Of a stretch of DNA of 64,000 nucleotides, positions 16,988 to 25,585 are shown one piece after another. The notes beneath the pieces are model-generated. The model was given only the letters and a program-made list of their open reading frames with translations. It ran no database searches and was not told the DNA's origin. A program made the translations under genes and the position numbers. How positions within the stretch are numbered: position 1 is the stretch's first letter; each line of letters starts with the position of its first letter. Source of the stretch: Paludibacter sp. (GTDB lineage Bacteria > Bacteroidota > Bacteroidia > Bacteroidales > Paludibacteraceae); the NCBI GenBank assembly GCA_028691965.1, contig JAQUYE010000001.1, forward strand, positions 1-64,000, given 5' to 3'.

Positions 16988-18328
16988 ATGGAACAACAAT
17001 ATATTGACTTATATAAAGCTCATCATGCTACCATAAAGGAGCATTCGGCCGCAGTGATCAACGAATCACGCGACGAAGCCTTTGCTCTTTTTGAAGAGTT
17101 GGGCTTTCCTACTACCAGGTTAGAGAACTACAAATACACCGACCTTCGTCCCGCATTCGAACAGGACTACGGTCTGAACATTCGTCGGTTGGATTTTCCT
17201 GTCGACCCCTATCAGGTGTTTAAGTGCGATGTGCCAGGAATCGATTCCTTCCTTTACTTTGTAGTAAATGATGGTTTTTATCCCGAAGAAAATGAACGTA
17301 ACAAAGAGTTACCTGAGGGTGTAATTATTTGTAGTCTGAAAGAGGCCTCTGAAAAGCATCCTGAACTGGTTAAGAAATATTATGGTCGGCTTAGCAACAC
17401 AAAGAAAGACGGTCTGGTAGCATTCAACGGGGCCTTCGCACAGGATGGGTTCTTTATGTATGTGCCTAAAAACGTGGAACTCCCGCGTCCTGTTCAGCTC
17501 ATTAATATAATGCGCTCAGATGTCGACTTTATGGCCAACTCTCACAACCTGATTATCATTGAGGAGAACGCCAAAGCTCAGTTGCTGGTCTGTGATCACA
17601 CGCAGGACGATGTGCACTTCTTTGCCAACCGGGTTACTGAAGTATTTGTAGGCGAATATGCTACATACGATCATTACAAGCTTGAGAATACTCATAACCG
17701 AATGACCAACCTGGCAACTTTACTCGTTGAACAGCAGGCATCGTCCAATATTATTTCCAATGTGATTACACTTCACAACGGCCTTACCCGAAATACCATT
17801 GAGGTAGCGCTGAATGGAAAGCATTGCGAAACAGAGGTGTGTGGGATGGTTATTGGCGACAAGAATCAGACAGTCGATAATTTTACTTCGGTATTGCACA
17901 ACATGCCCGAATGTCACTCCGACGAATTGTTCAAATATGTGCTGGATGACAGTTCAAAAGGAGCATTCACCGGTCGCCTATATGTTGCCAAAGACGCTCA
18001 GAAGACCCTGGCATATCAGACCAACAGAAATATCCTGTTGAACCGTACTGCCAGGATGCGTACCAAACCACAACTCGAAATCTATGCCGATGATGTGAAA
18101 TGTTCACACGGGGCAACGATAGGTCAGCTCGATGATAACGCTTTGTTTTACATGCGTTCACGTGGTATACCCTTCAACGAAGCAAGGTTATTACTTATGA
18201 ATGCCTTTATGGCTGATGTTATTGACTATATTCGGATTGATGCCCTGCGCGACAGGATAAAGATGCTGGTGGAAAAACGACTGCGCGGAGAACTGTCGAA
18301 GTGTGAAGGATGTGTGATTTGTCAGTAA
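16988..18328 (+). CDS. sufD: Fe-S assembly protein SufD
   Basis: SufB paralogue that forms the SufB-SufD heterodimer and is needed for iron acquisition by the scaffold. 446 aa with ENYKYTDLRP near the N-terminus, the beta-helix and the C-terminal signature (DVKCSHGATIGQLDDNALFYMRSRG without the B-type Cys set). The chain ends in a small Cys cluster, KCEGCVICQ, which could bind metal. The cysteine desulfurase gene sufS, which usually follows in Bacteroidetes, is not here; an unrelated SDR-NUDIX pair follows instead. Confidence 0.95.
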   Translation: MEQQYIDLYKAHHATIKEHSAAVINESRDEAFALFEELGFPTTRLENYKYTDLRPAFEQDYGLNIRRLDFPVDPYQVFKCDVPGIDSFLYFVVNDGFYPEENERNKELPEGVIICSLKEASEKHPELVKKYYGRLSNTKKDGLVAFNGAFAQDGFFMYVPKNVELPRPVQLINIMRSDVDFMANSHNLIIIEENAKAQLLVCDHTQDDVHFFANRVTEVFVGEYATYDHYKLENTHNRMTNLATLLVEQQASSNIISNVITLHNGLTRNTIEVALNGKHCETEVCGMVIGDKNQTVDNFTSVLHNMPECHSDELFKYVLDDSSKGAFTGRLYVAKDAQKTLAYQTNRNILLNRTARMRTKPQLEIYADDVKCSHGATIGQLDDNALFYMRSRGIPFNEARLLLMNAFMADVIDYIRIDALRDRIKMLVEKRLRGELSKCEGCVICQ

Positions 18329-18352
18329 GAATCATTATCCCGAAATAAAGTG

Positions 18353-18384
18353 TATTTTTGTGTTCAGTTAAAAAGCTGAACACA
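18353..18384 (+). promoter_or_regulatory. -7 element and start-codon hairpin for the SDR gene
   Basis: TATTTTTG (18353-18360) matches the -7 consensus. A perfect 9-base inverted repeat, TGTGTTCAG (18359-18367) and CTGAACACA (18376-18384), ends on the first base of the ATG. It could be an operator over the transcription start or a leader hairpin that hides the start codon. Confidence 0.5.
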
Positions 18385-19196
18385 TGGATACAAAAACTGT
18401 TCTTATCACCGGGGCTTCTTCCGGTATTGGAAAAATCATTGCTGAATACCTGAACGAACGTGGTTATTCTGTTCTGGGAACTTCCCGTAACCCTGCTTCG
18501 GTTTCGGATATTTCTTTTCCACTCCTCACGCTTGATGTTACAAGCGATGAATCGGTGTCGCAACTTGTTCATCAACTTGAAGCTGATGGCACCCGGGTGG
18601 ATGTGTTGATCAACAATGCGGGCTACGGACTTGCCGGTCCGCTCGAAAACTTCACGATGGACGAAGCCCGTGCTCAGTTCGAAACAAACTTTTTCGGAGT
18701 TGTGCGCATGGTGAATGCCTTTCTACCGGTATTGCGCCGGCAGGGCGGGGGAGTGATAATTAATACGGGATCGATGGCCGGACTCATCGGGCTTCCTTTT
18801 CAGGGACATTATTCTGCCAGTAAGTATGCCCTCGAAGGGTATCTTGCCGCTCTCAGGATGGAAGTGCTTCCTTTTAATATTCGTGTTTTCAATATTAACC
18901 CCGGAGATTTCCGTACAGGCTTTACTGCCAATCGCCGTATTATCGGCACGGTCGACCCGATTTACAGGAGAAAGTTCGATCAGTTGCTGACTATGTACGA
19001 ACACGATGAAAACAACGGTGCATATCCAATCATAATTGCCAGGAAGATAGAAAAGCTGATCCGTAAAACTGGTGGTTATAAAGTGCGTTACGTAATTGGT
19101 AAGTTCGACCAGGTAGTGGGGGTACCCCTTAAACGTTTACTTGGCGATACTCTGTTCGAGCAACTGATGATGATGTTTTGGAAAATAAAAAAGTGA
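18384..19196 (+). CDS. Short-chain dehydrogenase/reductase
   Basis: Classical SDR with the NAD(P)-binding TGASSGIG motif at residues ~9-16, the NNAG motif, catalytic Ser before the active-site YSASKYA (Tyr-xxx-Lys), and the GDFRT region after the active site. 270 aa. An Arg residue after the second strand (GTSRNP) suggests NADP(H) preference. The substrate cannot be told from sequence. The stop codon overlaps the start of the NUDIX gene by one base (TGATG), so the two are translationally coupled. Confidence 0.88.
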   Translation: MDTKTVLITGASSGIGKIIAEYLNERGYSVLGTSRNPASVSDISFPLLTLDVTSDESVSQLVHQLEADGTRVDVLINNAGYGLAGPLENFTMDEARAQFETNFFGVVRMVNAFLPVLRRQGGGVIINTGSMAGLIGLPFQGHYSASKYALEGYLAALRMEVLPFNIRVFNINPGDFRTGFTANRRIIGTVDPIYRRKFDQLLTMYEHDENNGAYPIIIARKIEKLIRKTGGYKVRYVIGKFDQVVGVPLKRLLGDTLFEQLMMMFWKIKK

Positions 19197-19822
19197 TGGA
19201 TATTTCTCTGATTCAGCAAGGATTGAAGCGACCTCTTCCCGGTGTTAGCTCACACCTCAAAATGGCACCGGCTCATCGTGAGGCGGAGTTCAGGGGCATC
19301 CGTGCCGAAGATTTTAATCCTCGTCTGAGTGCCGTACTGGTCCTCTTGTTTCAAGAGCACGAACGCCTTAAGATAGTGTTTATACGCCGTGGCGAATACG
19401 TGGGGATACATTCCGGACAAATTGCCTTTCCGGGTGGACGCTATGAAGAGGAAGACGGCGATTTGCTGACAACGGCTAAGCGGGAAGTAGAGGAGGAAAT
19501 CGGAATTCATCGGGATTCATACGAAATTATCGGACAACTTACGGATTTGTATGTTCCACCCAGCAACTTTCTGGTTCGTGCTTTTGTTGCTTATTCACCG
19601 ATTCGCCCCGACTACACTCCTGACCCACGTGAGGTACAGGAAGTAATCGAAGTTGATCTTGATCATTTCCTGAACCACGAACATATTAAAATAAAAGACT
19701 TCCCTGCCCACAATAGTCTGAACAATACCAGTGCTCCCTATTATGATGTTGATGGTATAGTTATTTGGGGAGCCACTGCCATGATGCTGCGGGAGATGAT
19801 GGATACAATTATTAATAATTAA
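19196..19822 (+). CDS. NUDIX hydrolase, CoA pyrophosphatase type
   Basis: The NUDIX box is complete (GGRYEEEDGDLL...KREVEEEIGI). The preceding segment, IRRGEYVGIHSGQIAFPGG, matches the UPF0035 signature of CoA-diphosphatases (NudL, PCD1), which cleave CoA and its derivatives to 4'-phosphopantetheine and 3',5'-ADP. The track uses a TTG at 19178; the ATG at 19196 overlaps the SDR stop as TGATG and is the natural start (208 aa). The linked SDR may share a role in acyl-CoA or oxidised CoA handling; that is inference. Confidence 0.85.
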   Translation: MDISLIQQGLKRPLPGVSSHLKMAPAHREAEFRGIRAEDFNPRLSAVLVLLFQEHERLKIVFIRRGEYVGIHSGQIAFPGGRYEEEDGDLLTTAKREVEEEIGIHRDSYEIIGQLTDLYVPPSNFLVRAFVAYSPIRPDYTPDPREVQEVIEVDLDHFLNHEHIKIKDFPAHNSLNNTSAPYYDVDGIVIWGATAMMLREMMDTIINN

Positions 19823-19832
19823 ACGTACAGCG

Positions 19833-20717
19833 ATGTTACATCAGGAAATCAAAACGTATACGCTTGCCGAGAAGACAGCTTTCTCGTCCGACTTTTCCAT
19901 TAAGAGGATGGAAGCGTCCTATAGCTTGCTGAATGGCCGGAAACCTGCACCACACCGTCACGATTATTATTCTATCTATTATATAGTGAAAGGTACAGGA
20001 TCTCATATCGTCGATTTTATGGAATATGAAATCGAAGACGGGCAATTGTATTTTCTGATGCCCGGCCAGATGCATAAGCTGGAGTTTAGCTCCGAACCAC
20101 AGGGCTTTATTGTCTCCTTTTCCGAGCATTTCCTGATTTCCAATGCAATCCCCGATTACCTCATTAACGATATCTACCTGTTCAATGATTATGGTCAGTC
20201 ACCTCCGCTGCCTATCCATGAATCGTCGGCAGCTCTGTACCTGAATTTGTTTGAGCAAATTGAGACTTTTTCAGGATCGCTCGAAAAGTATACACTCGAA
20301 GCAGTGGGTGCATTGGTGAAGCTATTGTTGATTCAGAGTAACAACCATTGTAGCCTGAAAAAGGAAGAAAATCCGCAATTTCTTGAAACTACCAATCATT
20401 TATTACGTAGCTTTAAACAACTGCTTAATAAGCATTATGTTGAAAAACACATGGTGAACGATTATGCTGAAATGCTGGCAGTAACTCCCGACTACCTCAA
20501 TAAAACTGTTAAGTCGATTACCGGAAAGTCGGCAAAAGACCACATACAGAGTAAACTAATCACCGAAGCAAAGCGCTGGCTGCTGTTTACTAATCAGTCT
20601 AATAAGGAGTTAGCATATTCATTGGGCTTCGAAGAATCCGCTCATTTCAACAATTTCTTTAAGAAAAACACTGGAATGACTCCTACTGAGTTCAAAACAA
20701 CTACACTTCAGTCCTGA
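19833..20717 (+). CDS. AraC-family transcriptional regulator
   Basis: 294 aa. The N-terminal half is a cupin-like effector domain (HRHDYYSIYYIVKGTGSH, LYFLMPGQMH). The C-terminal ~100 residues are two helix-turn-helix motifs of the AraC/XylS type (YAEMLAVTPDYLNKTVKSITGKS, LAYSLGFEESAHFNNFFKKNTGMTPTEF). It lies 10 bases after the NUDIX gene and just upstream of the doxX-family gene, which has its own -7. A common arrangement is for this regulator to control the DoxX gene; that is inferred from position only. Confidence 0.88.
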   Translation: MLHQEIKTYTLAEKTAFSSDFSIKRMEASYSLLNGRKPAPHRHDYYSIYYIVKGTGSHIVDFMEYEIEDGQLYFLMPGQMHKLEFSSEPQGFIVSFSEHFLISNAIPDYLINDIYLFNDYGQSPPLPIHESSAALYLNLFEQIETFSGSLEKYTLEAVGALVKLLLIQSNNHCSLKKEENPQFLETTNHLLRSFKQLLNKHYVEKHMVNDYAEMLAVTPDYLNKTVKSITGKSAKDHIQSKLITEAKRWLLFTNQSNKELAYSLGFEESAHFNNFFKKNTGMTPTEFKTTTLQS

Positions 20718-20769
20718 TTTTTGCAATAAACAACCTGATTTTATTACTTAAGGTGGGCATAGCTCACCT

Positions 20770-20777
20770 TATCTTTG
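20770..20777 (+). promoter_or_regulatory. -7 element for the DoxX-family gene
   Basis: TATCTTTG matches TAnnTTTG, 39 bases before the ATG at 20817. No good -33 is present, which fits an activator-dependent promoter, possibly using the adjacent AraC protein. Confidence 0.55.
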
Positions 20778-20816
20778 CATTATCAAAATCGGGTTTAACT
20801 ACCTCTTAATAATTAA

Positions 20817-21290
20817 ATGAACATTATGAACACATTACTTAAGAAATTTTTCGCTACCGACACTCAGTCGTGGTCACTGTTGCTGGTACGTCTGGCATTA
20901 GCTATAGTAATATTGCCTCACGGGATGCAAAAAGCACTCGGTATGTACGGAGGCTATGGATTTGAAGCAACTGTAAATGGATTTGTTGGAATGGGTATTC
21001 CTGCTTTTCTGGCAGTATTGGTTATTTTAGCTGAATTTGTGGCCCCTATCCTGCTTCTGGTTGGTGTAGGAAGTCGTTTTATGGCTTTCTCTATTTTCCT
21101 TACACTGGGAGGTGCCATGTTTATCGCCGGTCACGTACAACATGGTTTCTTTATGAACTGGTTTGGCAACCAGGCAGGTGAAGGTATCGAATACTTTATT
21201 CTTGTTATTGGTATGTCGCTTGCCTTAGTAGTAGGTGGTGCAGGTAAATTTGCAATCGACACCCTAATCGCAAAGAAAATAAACGCCTAA
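20817..21290 (+). CDS. DoxX-family membrane protein
   Basis: 157 aa with four hydrophobic helices (LLVRLALAIVILPHGMQK, FLAVLVILAEFVAPILLLVGVG, FSIFLTLGGAMFIAGHV, YFILVIGMSLALVVGGAG). It begins with the DoxX-type RLALAIVILPHGMQKALG motif. DoxX/DoxD proteins occur in inner membranes and have been linked to thiosulfate:quinone oxidoreductase and to oxidative and thiol stress systems; the exact role here is unknown. The start is ATG 20817 or 20826. A shared terminator follows. Confidence 0.85.
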   Translation: MNIMNTLLKKFFATDTQSWSLLLVRLALAIVILPHGMQKALGMYGGYGFEATVNGFVGMGIPAFLAVLVILAEFVAPILLLVGVGSRFMAFSIFLTLGGAMFIAGHVQHGFFMNWFGNQAGEGIEYFILVIGMSLALVVGGAGKFAIDTLIAKKINA

Positions 21291-21325
21291 CTGCTTTTTA
21301 GAAGTAATTAATAGGTTTTAGCAGG

Positions 21326-21362
21326 CTGCCCCGCCTGGAGTTTTATCTCCTTGGCGGGGCAG
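21326..21362. terminator. Bidirectional terminator between doxX and fucP
   Basis: Arms CTGCCCCGCC and GGCGGGGCAG form a 10-base GC-rich stem with inner pairing, followed on the + strand by TTATTTTT. It serves the convergent doxX and fucP genes. Confidence 0.82.
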
Positions 21363-21368
21363 TTATTT

Positions 21369-22760
21369 TTACTGAATACTCTTTTCGATCTGCTTTTCAT
21401 CCTTATTGGCAAATAGTCCGTAGAGTGCAACAACCACGAAACACAACAGGGGTACCCAATACGATATATTGGAACTGTTGGCAGCTGTTGACACATAACC
21501 CTGAACAGCAGTCAGAACTGCACCTCCCAGGATTGCCATCACCAGGAAAGAGCCTCCCACTTTTGCCTCGTTTTCACTGATTCCCTCCAGGGCTATACCA
21601 TAAATAGTGGGGAACATCAGCGACATGAAGAAAGAGATCATTACCAATCCGATTACCCCGGTCATACCACTGGCAAAGATAGCCGTTAATGATGCCAGGA
21701 TAGCACCGGCAGCTGCGATAGCCAACAGCATACCCGGACGGAAGAACTTCATCAGGGCAGTAAATATAAAACGGGATACGGTGAAAAGTATGAGCGATGA
21801 TAAGTAGAAGGTATTGCCGATATTTTCGGCCGTGGAACCTGCATCCAGTTGCCAGAGTCCGCTCCAGAATGGATGTCCGGTAATAAAGGCACTCACACGT
21901 TCGGGAAGGATTTCGGCCGTAACCGGATCGACCAGTTGAAGCGTCGACATAACATATCGAATGGTATACGACCAAACGCCGATCTGAGCTCCCACGTAAA
22001 AGAATTGAGCAACGACTCCCCAGGAATAATGCTTACGGCGTGCGAGCGACTTAACAGTAGCCCCGAAACTGAGTTTGGTAGTATCTCTGGAAGCAGGCAT
22101 CCCCTTGTAGAAGATCATGATAATCAATAAGGCTAACAGAACTACGCCGAGCCCCATGTAGGTAAGTGTCACGGCCGATAGTTCGCGGTGTTGGGCAGTA
22201 AGTAGTTGCTCGGGCGACATCTCGCTTTTGTTGGCACTCAGTTGCGAAAGGATGAATATCTGACTAATAACGATTCCGGAAATCGAGCCGATAGGGTTGA
22301 ACGACTGTGCCATGTTGAGTCTTCGGGTCTGCGTTTCCGGACGGCCCATTGTCAGGATATAAGGATTGGCAGTGGTTTCCAGAATGGAAAGTCCGCCGGC
22401 CAATACATAAAGTGCAAAAAGGTAAAATCCATACGACGCCAGTTGAGAAGCAGGGTAAAAAAGGAAAGTGCCCAGGGCGTAAAGAGATAATCCGACTATA
22501 ATACCGTGTTTAAACGTATATTTGCGAATCAGGAATGCAGCCGGAATAGCAAAGCAGGCATACGACCCATAAAAGGCCATCTGAATAAAGGATGTCTGAA
22601 AGTCGGACATGACCATAATATTCTTAAAGGCCGAAAGCAGCGTGTCAGTCATGTTATTGGCTACTCCCCATAAAAAGAAAAGTGAGGTTACTAAAATAAA
22701 GGGAATAAGGTAATTGCGACCGCTAGCATCGGTCAGTAATCGTTGCTTGTTAGTGTTCAT
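21369..22760 (-). CDS. fucP: FucP-type sugar:H+ symporter (MFS)
   Basis: 463 aa major facilitator with twelve hydrophobic segments. The N-terminal signature FFLWGVANNMTDTLL, and GGLSILETTANPYI with the Glu/Asn pair, are hallmarks of the FucP/GluP family, which imports L-fucose or related sugars with protons. A mutarotase gene lies 7 bases upstream in the same transcript, so the substrate is probably a 6-deoxyhexose, L-fucose or L-rhamnose. The window also holds a rhamnogalacturonan locus that would release rhamnose, 18 kb away and not obviously co-regulated. The symbol reflects the family, not proven specificity. Confidence 0.85.
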   Translation of the reverse strand: MNTNKQRLLTDASGRNYLIPFILVTSLFFLWGVANNMTDTLLSAFKNIMVMSDFQTSFIQMAFYGSYACFAIPAAFLIRKYTFKHGIIVGLSLYALGTFLFYPASQLASYGFYLFALYVLAGGLSILETTANPYILTMGRPETQTRRLNMAQSFNPIGSISGIVISQIFILSQLSANKSEMSPEQLLTAQHRELSAVTLTYMGLGVVLLALLIIMIFYKGMPASRDTTKLSFGATVKSLARRKHYSWGVVAQFFYVGAQIGVWSYTIRYVMSTLQLVDPVTAEILPERVSAFITGHPFWSGLWQLDAGSTAENIGNTFYLSSLILFTVSRFIFTALMKFFRPGMLLAIAAAGAILASLTAIFASGMTGVIGLVMISFFMSLMFPTIYGIALEGISENEAKVGGSFLVMAILGGAVLTAVQGYVSTAANSSNISYWVPLLCFVVVALYGLFANKDEKQIEKSIQ

Positions 22761-22767
22761 GATCTGT

Positions 22768-23154
22768 TTATAGTGTGAAAATGCGTTCCATAAGTTGCCA
22801 TTTCTCTGCCGAATTTTGCCCGGGCTTTACCAGCTGAAACCGGGACATAAAGTCCTCCCATTCTGCTTGTCGGTTGAGACCTGCCAGTTCTCCAAAGGCT
22901 TTGTCCCATTCAAACTCGAGTGGAGTCTCCACAATCATTACTAATTTATCTTCAATCAGGTATATCTCCATGTCAAGGATGCCCACCGATCGTATTCCTT
23001 CAGGAATTTCAGGCCACCGATGTTCAGGTGAATGCCAGTATTTGTATTCCCGGATCAGCTCCGGATCGTTGCGTAACTCCAGGTATTGACAATAGCGTTT
23101 CGTAGCCACCGCATGGGTCCTGGTTGGGTATCCGTCTTTAAGCAGGTGTTGCAT
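22768..23154 (-). CDS. rhaM: L-rhamnose/L-fucose mutarotase (RhaM/DUF718 family)
   Basis: Converts alpha and beta anomers of a 6-deoxy sugar so that isomerases receive the right form. The RhaM fold is recognised from KRYCQYLELRNDPELIREYK, HSPEHRWPEIPEGIRSVGI, DMEIYLIEDKLVMIVE and the C-terminal WEDFMSRFQ region. The chain is longer at the N-terminus than most homologues; a GTG at 23109 is an alternative start. The family includes both L-rhamnose and L-fucose mutarotases, so the FucP-type partner leaves the sugar open. Confidence 0.85.
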   Translation of the reverse strand: MQHLLKDGYPTRTHAVATKRYCQYLELRNDPELIREYKYWHSPEHRWPEIPEGIRSVGILDMEIYLIEDKLVMIVETPLEFEWDKAFGELAGLNRQAEWEDFMSRFQLVKPGQNSAEKWQLMERIFTL

Positions 23155-23185
23155 GGATTTAGTAAACTATAAGGATTGTTCAGCA

Positions 23186-23193
23186 CAAAGATA
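23186..23193 (-). promoter_or_regulatory. -7 element for the mutarotase-fucP operon
   Basis: TATCTTTG on the minus strand, 31 bases upstream of the ATG at 23154, matches TAnnTTTG and supports that start. Confidence 0.55.
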
Positions 23194-23331
23194 TTTTAAA
23201 TTACCTAGCCAGCAAAACAAAGGTGTATAAAAAAGAAAGCAGTTGTCCCTAAGATGCTTTATTTACAGGCAACAAGGCATGTTGCCTTTCACAAAAGTTT
23301 GCAAAATTGACCATTTTTTTGTATATTTGCG

Positions 23332-23339
23332 AATCTGCG
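23332..23339 (+). promoter_or_regulatory. -7 element for the trehalose synthesis gene
   Basis: TATATTTG is a perfect TAnnTTTG; a TTG lies 22 bases upstream at 23307-23309. It falls inside the track ORF, which shows that translation begins later, at 23411. Confidence 0.6.
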
Positions 23340-23410
23340 TTCAGCAGTATACTGCGAACAAAGGTCTGGTTTTTCACGTTTTCTATCTATATAAAATACA
23401 TCAAACCGAT

Positions 23411-25585
23411 ATGAAATTACTCATCATTGCGAATCGTTTACCATTAAAAGTTGCCAGGAATAAAGAAAATCAATTTGAATTTTCACGCAGTGAAGGTGGT
23501 CTGACCACCGGTCTGGATTCGCTGGAGACTGACCTGGAGAAACATTGGGTTGGATGGCCGGGTGCAGTGATGGACTCTAACGAAGAAGAGGAGCAGGTAC
23601 GTGAGCACCTGGAGGAGTTTAACTTTCACCCGGTATTTTTGTCAGAAGAACAATTACACCTCCATTACGAAGGGTTTAGTAACAGTACCTTGTGGCCATT
23701 GTGTCATTATTTTAATGTCTACACCGAGCACAATTCCGACTACTGGAGAGGTTACCTGGAAGTAAACCGCTTGTTTTGTGAGGTTGCACTTCAATTTGTT
23801 GAAGAAGGTGATATAGTATGGGTACAGGATTACCAGCTGATGCTTTTGCCTAAAATGATACGTCAGGATGGCCCTGCCAATATAAACATTGGGTACTTTC
23901 ACCATATCCCTTTCCCTACTTACGAACTTTTCCGTGTGCTTCCTCAGCGTTCCGAACTGGTGTCCGGTCTGCTGGGCGCCGACCTGATCGGATTTCACAC
24001 CCATGATTACATGCGTCACTTTGTGAGTGCCTGTGAACGTATTCTGGATCTTCGCTTTGTGCTCGACCACGTCACACTCAACGACAGGATTGCCTATGCA
24101 GATGTTTTCCCGATGGGAATTAACTATACGCTGTATAACGATTCTCCTTTATTGCCTGAAGTGCAGGAGATGTCGTTGAAATTAAAAGACCATTACGGAG
24201 ATAACAAGCTTATTCTTTCCGTCGACCGACTTGATTATAGTAAAGGGATTCTTCATCGTTTGAAAGGATTCCGTCGTTTCCTTGAATTATACCCCGAATA
24301 CCACGGAAAGGTTTCGCTGGTAATGATTATTGTTCCTTCGCGTGATCAGGTGGATAGTTACTCAGAATTAAAGAATAAGATCGACGAGACTATAGGTGGC
24401 ATTAACGGAGAATATTCGTTGCTTAACTGGATTCCGGTGCATTATTTCTACCACAGCTTCCCCTTCAACGAGTTGGTAGCTATGTATCACATTGCTGATA
24501 TGGCACTGGTAACACCATTACGTGATGGTATGAACCTGGTTGCCAAAGAATATGTTGCAGCCAGAAGAGATAATCCCGGAGTGCTGATTTTAAGTGAAAT
24601 GGCCGGAGCTGCCATTGAGCTTAGCGACGCTCTGATTATCAATCCCTATGATGTGGAACAGGTTGCGTCGACCATTCACGAGGCATTGGAAATGCCCGAA
24701 GAGGAACAACTCCGCAGGATGAGTCTGATGCGGCGTAAAATAGCAAAGCGTACTGTAAATCATTGGGCGCAGAAGTTTATCAATCAATTGCTAACTATTC
24801 GTCAGAACAACGAAAATTCAAATAGCGAACAGATAGATGGCCATGTGTTGAATAATATACATACGGCTTACAAGGCTGCTTCACGCCGTCTGATAGTATT
24901 AGATTACGATGGTACTTTAATGGGCTTTAAACGTCGTCCCGAAGATGCATTCCCTACCGAATCACTTCGTGCTATTTTGTCGAAACTGGCAGTTGATCCG
25001 TTTAACAAGGTGGTGATAAGCAGTGGCCGTGATCATCAGACACTCGAAAGCTGGCTGGGCGATTTGGATCTTTCGATGGCAGCAGAGCATGGAGCTTATT
25101 ATAAGGAAGCAGGAGAATGGGTTCGCAATATACCCGAAGAGAAACCGTGGAATGATGAGATAACCCAAATCCTGCATGAGTTTACCGACCGTACTCCGAA
25201 ATCGATGATTGAAGAAAAGGAAACCACCCTGGTATGGCATTACCGGAATGTAGATGCCTGGTTAGCCACTCTTCGTGAGCAGCAGCTGGTGGAAACACTT
25301 ATCGAACCTTGTTCCCGACAGGGATTACAGATTATGAGAGGAAACAAGATTGTGGAGATCAAGTCACCCAACCATACAAAGGGCTCAGAAGCACGCAGGT
25401 TGATAGCCATGGACAATTACGATTTTGTAATGGCCATGGGCGACGATACCACCGACGAAGATATGTTTCGAGCATTACCCGAATCGGCTTTTACTATAAA
25501 GGTCGGCCGTATGTCGCAGGTAGCACGCTTCAACCTCAGTTCTCAGCCAAAGGTGCTTTCGTTTTTAAAAGCACTTATGGCCTGA
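23411..25585 (+). CDS. Bifunctional trehalose-6-phosphate synthase/phosphatase
   Basis: 724 aa fusion. Residues ~1-465 are a GT20 trehalose-6-phosphate synthase ([62 protein letters not shown]). Residues ~495-715 are a HAD-type trehalose-6-phosphate phosphatase with motif I LDYDGTL near 498, SSGRDHQTL and [11 protein letters not shown] near 675. Together they make trehalose from UDP-glucose and glucose-6-phosphate. The track's start at 23243 lies upstream of the promoter; the ATG at 23411 gives the family N-terminus. It is convergent with GH15 and overlaps it by 11 bases. Trehalose is commonly an osmolyte or stress protectant. Confidence 0.95.
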   Translation: MKLLIIANRLPLKVARNKENQFEFSRSEGGLTTGLDSLETDLEKHWVGWPGAVMDSNEEEEQVREHLEEFNFHPVFLSEEQLHLHYEGFSNSTLWPLCHYFNVYTEHNSDYWRGYLEVNRLFCEVALQFVEEGDIVWVQDYQLMLLPKMIRQDGPANINIGYFHHIPFPTYELFRVLPQRSELVSGLLGADLIGFHTHDYMRHFVSACERILDLRFVLDHVTLNDRIAYADVFPMGINYTLYNDSPLLPEVQEMSLKLKDHYGDNKLILSVDRLDYSKGILHRLKGFRRFLELYPEYHGKVSLVMIIVPSRDQVDSYSELKNKIDETIGGINGEYSLLNWIPVHYFYHSFPFNELVAMYHIADMALVTPLRDGMNLVAKEYVAARRDNPGVLILSEMAGAAIELSDALIINPYDVEQVASTIHEALEMPEEEQLRRMSLMRRKIAKRTVNHWAQKFINQLLTIRQNNENSNSEQIDGHVLNNIHTAYKAASRRLIVLDYDGTLMGFKRRPEDAFPTESLRAILSKLAVDPFNKVVISSGRDHQTLESWLGDLDLSMAAEHGAYYKEAGEWVRNIPEEKPWNDEITQILHEFTDRTPKSMIEEKETTLVWHYRNVDAWLATLREQQLVETLIEPCSRQGLQIMRGNKIVEIKSPNHTKGSEARRLIAMDNYDFVMAMGDDTTDEDMFRALPESAFTIKVGRMSQVARFNLSSQPKVLSFLKALMA

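Noticed and set aside
23243-23410. 56-residue N-terminal extension of the trehalose synthase
   Set aside because: It includes the promoter -7 element at 23332-23339, and the GT20 N-terminus starts exactly at the ATG at 23411.
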